This document shows positions 8,204-14,389 of a stretch of DNA of 35,120 nt, piece after piece. Within the stretch, counting starts at the first letter, position 1. The number at the start of each line of letters is the position of its first letter. The translations under genes were made by a program, and so were the position numbers. The notes under the pieces were generated by a model. That model worked only from the letters and a program-made list of their open reading frames with translations, made no database searches and was not told the DNA's origin. The stretch lies in the NCBI GenBank assembly GCA_964625745.1, contig CAZVCJ010000021.1:1-35120 (forward strand). Reading direction: 5' to 3'. Source of the DNA: CAZVCJ01 sp964625745 (GTDB lineage: Bacteria; Chloroflexota; Anaerolineae; VGOG01).

Positions 8204-9301
8204 CTACCGCCAGGCCATGGGGTATATCAATCCGCCGTTGATCCACAACTCGTTGGGTCCGCGCGGAATGTATATGCCATCCGGCCCCAGGTGTCGGTTG
8301 TACACTTCCTCGTAGTTACCTACTTGCTTGAGGACTTTGACCATGAAGTCATTGGGGAGGCCCAGCGAGTTGCCCGCTTCGCCCTCGACGCCCAGGAGGC
8401 GCTTGATGGTCGGGTTGTCGCTGGAGAGCATCTGATCCACATTCTGGGAGCTGACGCCCTGCTCCTCAGCCTCCTGCATCCCCCAGACGACCCAGCGCAC
8501 CACGTCGTTCCACTTATTGTCGCCGTGGGCGGTCAGCGGGCCCAGGGGCTCCTTCGACATCGTGACGTCGAGGATGATGTGTTCCTCGGGATGGGCCATG
8601 GCCGAGCGGAGCACGGCCAACTGCGACTTGTCGGACGTCTCTCCGTCGCAACGCCCCTCTTCGTAGGCCGTATTCGTGTCCTGGGTGCTCTCGAAGAGCA
8701 GGGAGGTGTACTCGACGCCCCGCATGCGGAAGGCGTCGGACAGGTTCATCTCCGTGGTGGTGCCGGTGGTGCAGCAGACCGTGGCTCCCTCCATGTCCTC
8801 CAGTGTCTTAAAACCACTGTCCACCCGGACCAACATGCCCTGGCCGTCGTAGAAGTTCACTGCAGCCCAGTCCAACTCGTTCGCCGTATCGCGGGTGAGG
8901 GTCCAGGTCGTGTTGCGGATCAGGACGTCAATCTCACCGGTCTGAAGAGCCGGCAGCCGCTCGGCCGCGACCAGCGGGCGGTACTCCACCTTGGTGGCGT
9001 CGCCAAAGACCGCAGCAGCGATGGCCTTGCAGAAGTCAACGTCGAACCCCGCGAACTCACCCTCAGGGTTGATGTAGCCAAAGCCCGGCAGCTCCTGGTT
9101 GACGCCGCAGATGACGTATCCGCGGTCCTTGATGAGCTGGAAACGCTCCCCGCCAACCGTGGGCGCCTCAGGACACACAGGGCATACAGGACATTCAGCC
9201 TTAGGACATGGGGGGCACTCAGGGCATTCCTGGGCTGTGGCGCAAGCGGTCATGATCAGAACCAGCACCAAAAGCATAGCCCACAATTTCTTGCTAAACA
9301 T
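8204..9301 (-). CDS. aapJ: Amino-acid-binding lipoprotein of the Aap importer
   Basis: Extracytoplasmic solute-binding protein (SBP family 3), 365 residues, delivering amino acids to AapQM. The N terminus is a lipoprotein signal (MFSKKLWAMLLVLVLIMTAC, lipidated Cys20). A cysteine-proline linker follows, with six Cys at 26, 29, 32, 37, 40 and 43, then the AapJ-like domain with GFDVDFCKAIAAAVFGD and RNTTWTLTRD. I start at 9301 because GGAGGAG lies 7 bases upstream; an in-frame ATG at 9352 falls in the leader. It is first in the operon, preceded by a small leader frame and hairpin and a consensus promoter at 9579-9607. The exact ligand cannot be stated. Confidence 0.94.
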   Translation of the reverse strand: MFSKKLWAMLLVLVLIMTACATAQECPECPPCPKAECPVCPVCPEAPTVGGERFQLIKDRGYVICGVNQELPGFGYINPEGEFAGFDVDFCKAIAAAVFGDATKVEYRPLVAAERLPALQTGEIDVLIRNTTWTLTRDTANELDWAAVNFYDGQGMLVRVDSGFKTLEDMEGATVCCTTGTTTEMNLSDAFRMRGVEYTSLLFESTQDTNTAYEEGRCDGETSDKSQLAVLRSAMAHPEEHIILDVTMSKEPLGPLTAHGDNKWNDVVRWVVWGMQEAEEQGVSSQNVDQMLSSDNPTIKRLLGVEGEAGNSLGLPNDFMVKVLKQVGNYEEVYNRHLGPDGIYIPRGPNELWINGGLIYPMAWR

Positions 9302-9337
9302 TTGAATCTCCTCCTTTTTTGTGTTGTGGGAATTTTG

Positions 9338-9363
9338 TCCAAGAAATCGCAATTTCCTGGACT
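9338..9363 (-). promoter_or_regulatory. Leader hairpin between the upstream small ORF and aapJ
   Basis: On the minus strand GTCCAGGAAAT, loop TGCG, ATTTCTTGGAC: an 11-bp stem with one G-U pair and a tetraloop. It begins at the stop codon of the small leader frame (TAG shares its T with the region just before the stem) and ends about 37 bases before the aapJ ATG. A ribosome ending translation there would disturb the stem. There is no T-run directly after it, so a translational or stability effect is more likely than termination. Confidence 0.5.
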
Positions 9364-9418
9364 ATGGGGAAATAAGGTAGGGGGGACATCCCTGTATTAC
9401 GGGAGCTTTCGTGTCCAT
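9362..9418 (-). CDS. Possible 18-codon leader peptide upstream of aapJ
   Basis: A short frame, MDTKAPVIQGCPPYLISP then TAG, starts at 9418 (or one ATG earlier at 9421). It is preceded by AAAGGAGGTGAT, which pairs with nearly the whole anti-Shine-Dalgarno end of 16S rRNA, a far stronger site than most genes here have. GGAGG to the second ATG is 5 bases. The peptide has a C-P-P-Y stretch and ends at a hairpin. It could be a regulatory leader for the transporter. No run of a single amino acid marks an obvious attenuation peptide. Confidence 0.5.
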   Translation of the reverse strand: MDTKAPVIQGCPPYLISP

Positions 9419-9578
9419 CATCACCTCCTTTGTGAAGACGTGGATGAGCAGGATTTACGGATCGGGACTAGGGGAAAAGAACTTGTCACCGCCATTGATG
9501 GTCGGTCTCATTTCTTCTGGGGGGAGAAATCCATCAGGCTTGATGATAGCCTGCCGATTCTAGGACATTCTCCCGGAT

Positions 9579-9607
9579 ATTATATAACATGAGGCGAGAT
9601 TTGTCAA
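9579..9607 (-). promoter_or_regulatory. Consensus sigma70 promoter of the aap operon
   Basis: Minus strand TTGACA (9607-9602), exactly 17 bases, TATAAT (9584-9579): a perfect consensus match. Transcription would start near 9571 and give a leader of about 270 nt before aapJ, long enough for the small frame and hairpins. I recognise no known riboswitch in that leader. The stretch 9608-9879 beyond the promoter contains only short CCTCGTT direct repeats near 9846-9876 and no defensible gene. Confidence 0.85.
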
Positions 9608-9879
9608 CAGCGCTTTTGGGGGGTACATTTCGTTGGGTCTTGGACAAACTGGATGCAGCGCGAAATTCCGAGCACGGGCGAGGGTAGACTCCACCGCTCG
9701 CTGAACGCCCCTCGATTCTGATCTGCAAGCCCTCACCCTCGAAAACCAGGGACGAAAGCTCCAAGAATGATCAATAGCTTCTGACTCTTAGAAATGTCTG
9801 TAAAACGGGCCGGGGAGTATGGTCACTGGCCGAAACACTGCAACCCCTCGTTGACTTGTACCTCGTTCCTCGTTACCGC

Positions 9880-10569
9880 TTAGAACGTCAGAGCCTTGGT
9901 CAGCGTGCCCTTGGCCACCACAGCCCACACCAGCACCCGTCCCTGGCGCAGGCCAGGGGTGACGGAAACCAGGACCGACTGGGCGACAGCGACGATCTTC
10001 CCGCCGGGATCAAGGCCCTGGGTAGTGGTGGTGGCCTGGAAGGAATAGCCCTGGCCTTCTTGCGGCCTGGCTGCGTAATCGAGGTTGGCGATGCCTGGGA
10101 AGGTGCTCTTGATCCGCGACAGGGCATCAGCCTCACTGGCCGGTAGCGCTCCTTGCTGGGTCAGCACAAACACGCCCAGCGATGCCGATTCGATGTCGGC
10201 CGTCATGTCGCCACTGATTTCGCCGTCGCCGAGACTGACCGAGGCCATCGCGTCTTCGAGGACGCCGTAGTAGGTAGCGCCAGCCAGGGTAGCAGCAGCA
10301 TCCACACTCTCCTGCGCTTCGCTGGGCAGGGTAATGGTGCCAGCCTGGCCACCAGCCGACTTCACCGTAACGGCGATGCCGAGCACGCTGCTGGCGTAGC
10401 TGCGGATGGCCTCGCTGGCATCGTATTCGGCCACCTGCTCTCCGAGCTCGACAGTGACAGGGACCGGCGTGCCGCTAGGTGTCGTACTGGGCAGTTGACC
10501 GCCGCAGCCGACCAGGGCCAGTGTGCCGATCAACAAAGCGATGAGAATTGTCAAGCGAATCGTGTACAT
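9880..10569 (-). CDS. Putative lipoprotein of unknown function
   Basis: Predicted secreted lipoprotein of 229 residues: a hydrophobic signal, then the lipobox LVGC (Cys22), a short Ser/Thr/Pro linker and a mature domain of about 185 residues. The mature part is rich in Ala, Val, Ser and Gly with alternating polar and hydrophobic residues, suggesting beta structure, and I do not recognise a family. GGAGG is 10 bases before the ATG. It follows the large chimeric secreted protein on the same strand after 162 bases. That spacer holds a GCTGCTCA/TGAGCAGC inverted repeat at about 10630-10664 but no clear promoter, so it may be co-transcribed. Confidence 0.75.
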   Translation of the reverse strand: MYTIRLTILIALLIGTLALVGCGGQLPSTTPSGTPVPVTVELGEQVAEYDASEAIRSYASSVLGIAVTVKSAGGQAGTITLPSEAQESVDAAATLAGATYYGVLEDAMASVSLGDGEISGDMTADIESASLGVFVLTQQGALPASEADALSRIKSTFPGIANLDYAARPQEGQGYSFQATTTTQGLDPGGKIVAVAQSVLVSVTPGLRQGRVLVWAVVAKGTLTKALTF

Positions 10570-10731
10570 TAGTGTTTGACCTCCATTCTTATGTTTTTTA
10601 GTACCCCGTTGGGGCCTGGCGACTAACTGTGCTGCTCACCTGCCGCTCGTGTTGTTGAGCAGCAAGTGGCGAAGATCGCGGGCTTGCAGGTGTTGAGGGG
10701 CGCATACATATCCAGGGCGTGCGCCGTTTTG

Positions 10732-13700
10732 CTATTTGCATGACGATTCCTCCCAGGCGATGAAGGCGTCGGCGATGTCGGACATGGTGGCCCACTGGAT
10801 GCGCCCGTCGGCCACCAGCGGGTCCACGACCGCTGTTAGCCATTCATCCCAGACCTGCAGCTTGTCCTCGTCAGTGCCCGGCCCGAAGAAGTCGCTGGGA
10901 TGCAACGTGCCATAGAAAGCGTTGACTTTACCCTCGGTCACGGCGTCCAGCGAGTTGCGCAGCGCCACGGTCACGTAATCGAAGGCTTCGTGGCAGTAGG
11001 GGCGGGGGAAGGCCTCCAGCTTGTCGCAATGGGCAGGGAACACGCCCGACGGGATGTAGATGACCGCCCCACCCGGGTCGTGGGTGGTGCGCTCCTCCAT
11101 GCTGGTCGCGCCGGCGGGCCGCCAGGGGGTGAGGATGGTAAAGCGCTCGTCCGACTGCTGGGTCTGGGGGTTCTTGTAGTTGATGTTGACCTCCAGCCCC
11201 ACCGCCTCGGCTGCCTCGTACAGGTGGTCGTAGACGTTGCCGCCGCTCCAGGTGCACACCTCCGCGCCACTCAGCCCCTCGATGAGGTCAATCTCTTCCT
11301 CCAGAGTCGTCACCCACTCCTCGACCGGTCGGTTGTCGGCGTCGGGGATGTGGGCATCCTCGTGGAAGTGCAGGGCGATCTCGTGTCCCTGCGCGGCCAG
11401 GTCGGCGAAGATGGTGTCGCCCAATTGCTGGGCCTTGTCGTCGAAGGGGGTCTGAGTTTGAATGGTCAGCACCCCGCCGTGCTCGGCCACGATCTCGGCC
11501 AGGCCGCGCAGCCGCTCGCGATCTCGCTGGTACGTGACATCGTCCATATACGTGGCCTGCGGCTCGATGTGCACTCCTATCCCAAAGTAGAGAGGCGTGG
11601 TCGTCGAGCCGACGTCGGGCGGGATGGTCTCCTCGAACCAGGGCTGGGGAGACGGCAGGTCCTCTTTGTGCCAGCATTCGTCGTCGCTGCCTTGGTAGTA
11701 CAGGCTGTTGTCTACGAGGGTGATGACTTCCCCCCCACAGTTGGGGGGGACCGAGGGGGGGCTCAGGAGCAGGGGCAGGTAGATGCGATACCCACCGCGA
11801 TCCAGTTCGATGTGATAGCTGGTCAGGCTCTCACCAGTGGTGGGATCGCTCTCCGTCTCCAGCCCGGCGCTGGTCACCCAGTCAGAGTGGTTCGTCCAAT
11901 GGGTCTCGTCAATCCGCTGTACGTAGTCGGTCTCAATGGCCAGGGTGAAGCTGACCGCGAAGTGGGTCTGGTTCCCGGCGTTGGTCAGATCCACCTCGAA
12001 GCCACGGAGGCTCAGTTGATAGTATGGCTGGCCTTCTTGAGGTGGCAGGCCACTGGGCGGTGGCAGCTCGCCGGCCTGGGCAAAGTAGGCCAGGGCAGCC
12101 TGAGCATCGGCCAGCCCATCGGCGGTGGCGGGATAACGCCGGCCGGTGCCGTAATCCTCCGTCCAGAGGCAGGGGTTATCGGTCCACCAGTCAATGTGGA
12201 TAGGCCCGTCGGCATCAATGGCCCAGAAGCCCAGATCATGCTCCTCCTTCGAGGGGAAGTCGGCCCACAGGTCGCCGCTGTCCACGTATTCCGAGCGGCC
12301 TTTCGAGGTATCCATGTTGGCCCAGAAACCGCTGCCATCGGGAAGCTGCACCCACCATTGGGTCACGGGGTGGGCCATGAGGGGCGCGGGCCGGGCCGGG
12401 ATGCCCACTGCACGCAGCAGAGCCGTAGCCAAACGGGCGTGCTCGATGCAGATGCCCCGCCCTTCCTCCAGTAGCTCGCTGGCGGTGTACAGCCAGTCGG
12501 CGAAGGAGTGGCCCCAGGCCCCGTTGGTGGTCTGCCAGTTGCCGCAGGTCACGTCGCCGGGATAGTTGTTCACCAGATCGTAGGCGATGTTCTGCACCAT
12601 CCAGACGTACACGGCGTGAGCTACGGTGGTCTGCTCCGTCCGTTGTTCGGGCGTCAGGCCGTCCATGATGAATTGGGCCACGGCCACGATTCCCGGGTCG
12701 TCGGATTCGATGTACTGGCCCGGCTCCAGATAGGGAAGCACCTCGGCCGGGTAGAGGGTGGGACTGAGCACTGCGGTGGGGGGCGGGATCAACAGCTCAC
12801 CGCTGGGATCGCGGTACACAATGTAGCCTATCATGGCGTGCAGCGTCTCCGTAACCTGGGTTCCCGCCTCCAGCGTGAAGTCAACTGTAGTGGTCATACC
12901 ATCGGTCACGTCAACGTCGCCCGCCTGCGCCACCCCCCCTTTCATCCCTCCCACAGGCGGGGGGGACAGAGGGAGGGCGGAGGCGGTGACGACGTAGCGC
13001 GGGGCGGCGACCGGCACGTCGGTGATGGTGTACTGGCCATCAGCGTCGGTGGTATCGGAGAGGTCAGTGCCGAACACGGTCACGTCCACTCCGCTGATTG
13101 GCTGCTCTGCTGTGTCCTGCACCGTGCCGGTGATGGCGCCAGTGGGGGCTGGCGGGTACTGCCAGATGGTGGCGCCGGCAAAGTCAACCTCCACGACCCC
13201 GCCGCTGGGCGATCCAGAGATGAGCGTGTTGCCGTTGGACAGGCGGTCGGCATCGTAGGGGAGCTCCAGGTCATCGTACTCCCAGACCATCTGGCCGGTG
13301 GGTGTCACTTCGATGATGCGGTCGTGGCGGGAGTCGGCGATCAGGGTGTTGCCGTTGGACAGCCTATCGGCATCGCGTGGCCAATCGAGAAAAGGACCAA
13401 GTCCAGCGCCGGCCGAGTAGGAGCGAAGCGACGTATCGAGGCCAAGCGGGTTACTCACAGAGCCGCTCGCTTGATTTCGATACGCTCTGCTACTCAATCG
13501 GCGCTCGCTCCCCCAATATTCAGATGTGGCCGGGCGAAGCGGAGGAGTGAGGGAGGGAGAGGATGGAGGATACCGCCAGACGATGGTGCCGTCGGGGGCT
13601 ATCTCCAGGATGCGGTCGTTGAGGGAGTCGGCGATGATGGTGTTGCCGCTGGAGAGGCGGTCGGCGTTGTGGGGGCCGCCGAGGTGATTGTCGTCGTTGC

Positions 13701-14295
13701 CCGGCACGCCGGTCTCGCCGAACTGCCAGACGATGGCGCCGTCTCGGGCGATCTCAATGACGCGGTGGTTGTCGCGGTCGGTGATCAGCAAATGATCGTC
13801 GGGCAGCCAGTTGGCATCGTTGGGATAGTCCAGCACTGAGCCATCGCCGAGGGTGATGGCGTCGCTGTCCCAGACGATGGTCCCCGTGGCGTCAACCTCG
13901 ATGACGCGGTCGTGGCCAGTGTCGGAGATGAGGGTGTTGCCATTGGGAAGCCGGTCGGCGTTGTGGGCCCAGTCGAGGCCCTGGTCACCTGCCCTGAGTA
14001 GCCGCAGGCGTACCGAAGGGAAGAGCCAGACAACGCTGCCATCAGCGTCCACTTCAATGATCTGGCTGCCGCTCCCCGGCTGTGCGCCTGTGGCGCCGCC
14101 CGGCGGCTGGCCGCCGTCGGTGATCAGGGTATGGCCGTCCGGCAGGCGATCCACGTCGTGGGGGCGGTGGAGCAGGGGAGCAGAGGCGCGGGAGGGCGGG
14201 GCGTCGGTCCCGGATTGGCCTGACGCAAGCAATGTCCAGGCCAGCAAGCAGAGGAGCACAATAGCTAGTAAGGCGAACTTCTTCAGGGTGAACAT
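10732..14295 (-). CDS. Secreted multidomain protein: six-bladed propeller, transglutaminase-like, deacetylase-like
   Basis: A 1187-residue exported protein with an N-terminal signal (about residues 1-27). Residues about 40-385 hold six repeats of the form DRLPNGNTLI.D..R..EV...G.IVW, an arylsulfotransferase/NHL-like propeller. Residues about 385-460 look like a carboxypeptidase-regulatory beta-sandwich. A transglutaminase-like core follows, with EGRGICIEHA near 613 and WANMDTS, but the usual His is Gln (TQWWVQ). A YLPLLL tag sits at about 839. The last 280 residues resemble a NodB-type polysaccharide-deacetylase fold with HFHEDAH near 978. AGGAGGG lies before the ATG. At least three mini-repeats are inserted in frame. 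The transcript is driven by the hexamer-array promoter at 14325-14378. Domain calls are by eye; no catalytic activity is claimed. Confidence 0.8.
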   Translation of the reverse strand: MFTLKKFALLAIVLLCLLAWTLLASGQSGTDAPPSRASAPLLHRPHDVDRLPDGHTLITDGGQPPGGATGAQPGSGSQIIEVDADGSVVWLFPSVRLRLLRAGDQGLDWAHNADRLPNGNTLISDTGHDRVIEVDATGTIVWDSDAITLGDGSVLDYPNDANWLPDDHLLITDRDNHRVIEIARDGAIVWQFGETGVPGNDDNHLGGPHNADRLSSGNTIIADSLNDRILEIAPDGTIVWRYPPSSPSLTPPLRPATSEYWGSERRLSSRAYRNQASGSVSNPLGLDTSLRSYSAGAGLGPFLDWPRDADRLSNGNTLIADSRHDRIIEVTPTGQMVWEYDDLELPYDADRLSNGNTLISGSPSGGVVEVDFAGATIWQYPPAPTGAITGTVQDTAEQPISGVDVTVFGTDLSDTTDADGQYTITDVPVAAPRYVVTASALPLSPPPVGGMKGGVAQAGDVDVTDGMTTTVDFTLEAGTQVTETLHAMIGYIVYRDPSGELLIPPPTAVLSPTLYPAEVLPYLEPGQYIESDDPGIVAVAQFIMDGLTPEQRTEQTTVAHAVYVWMVQNIAYDLVNNYPGDVTCGNWQTTNGAWGHSFADWLYTASELLEEGRGICIEHARLATALLRAVGIPARPAPLMAHPVTQWWVQLPDGSGFWANMDTSKGRSEYVDSGDLWADFPSKEEHDLGFWAIDADGPIHIDWWTDNPCLWTEDYGTGRRYPATADGLADAQAALAYFAQAGELPPPSGLPPQEGQPYYQLSLRGFEVDLTNAGNQTHFAVSFTLAIETDYVQRIDETHWTNHSDWVTSAGLETESDPTTGESLTSYHIELDRGGYRIYLPLLLSPPSVPPNCGGEVITLVDNSLYYQGSDDECWHKEDLPSPQPWFEETIPPDVGSTTTPLYFGIGVHIEPQATYMDDVTYQRDRERLRGLAEIVAEHGGVLTIQTQTPFDDKAQQLGDTIFADLAAQGHEIALHFHEDAHIPDADNRPVEEWVTTLEEEIDLIEGLSGAEVCTWSGGNVYDHLYEAAEAVGLEVNINYKNPQTQQSDERFTILTPWRPAGATSMEERTTHDPGGAVIYIPSGVFPAHCDKLEAFPRPYCHEAFDYVTVALRNSLDAVTEGKVNAFYGTLHPSDFFGPGTDEDKLQVWDEWLTAVVDPLVADGRIQWATMSDIADAFIAWEESSCK
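11728..11763. repeat. G/C-run palindromic element, copy B, inside a coding region
   Basis: CCCCCCCACAGTTGGGGGGG with a further G7 run downstream, closely related to the element at 8152-8197. It reads in frame on the minus strand as SPPSVPPNCGGEV, directly after the YLPLLL tag and before the deacetylase-like region, that is, at a domain boundary. Confidence 0.7.
12932..12978. repeat. G/C-run palindromic element, copy C, inside a coding region
   Basis: A third, more diverged copy in the opposite orientation to copy A. Outer runs C7 and GGGAGGG flank CCCTCCCACAGGCGGGGGGG. It is in frame in the propeller/transglutaminase protein and encodes LPLSPPPVGGMKGGVAQ, between the beta-sandwich segment and the region before the transglutaminase-like core. 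Confidence 0.65.
13410..13500. repeat. Inverted-repeat element inserted in frame in the propeller
   Basis: GAGTAGGAGCGAAGCG..GTATCGA near 13415-13440 is imperfectly complementary to TCGATACGCTCTGCTACTC at about 13476-13494. It falls between propeller repeats 4 and 5 and adds about 40 residues not found between the other repeats (EYWGSERRLSSRAY..DTSLRSYSAG). The frame is kept on both sides. A shorter related sequence (CCTGAGTAGCCGCAGGCG, 13993-14010) sits between repeats 1 and 2. Confidence 0.6.
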
Positions 14296-14324
14296 GGTAT
14301 TCCCTCCTTTTCACTTTTGCCCTT

Positions 14325-14378
14325 ATTATACACCACCGGTGTTAGGAAGTCTTAAGGCTATTGTAAACAGTTTGTAAA
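14325..14378 (-). promoter_or_regulatory. Promoter with four hexamers at 11-bp steps (OmpR/PhoB-like operator)
   Basis: Minus strand, upstream to downstream: TTTACA, 5 bases, TTTACA, 5 bases, CTTAAG, 5 bases, CTAACA, 9 bases, TATAAT (-10 at 14330-14325). The 11-bp period and the end of the array about 10 bp from the -10 are the layout known for PhoB/PhoP-type response regulators, with the array replacing the -35. The same arrangement with matching spacing occurs at 16716-16769. The regulator is not in the window. Confidence 0.65.
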
Positions 14379-14389
14379 AAGTTGACATT

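Noticed and set aside
9302..9571. aapJ leader considered as a known riboswitch
   Set aside because: I could not find the core of any amino-acid riboswitch (lysine, glycine, glutamine) or T-box; a small ORF and hairpin explain it better.
8291..9592. 433-codon plus-strand frame
   Set aside because: Antisense of aapJ and its leader; no family features.
10598..10843. 81-codon minus-strand frame overlapping the end of the large secreted protein
   Set aside because: It is out of frame with the real gene and has no independent support.
10900..12474. Long plus-strand frame opposite the propeller/transglutaminase protein
   Set aside because: The minus strand carries recognisable domains, a signal peptide and a ribosome site; the plus frame has none.
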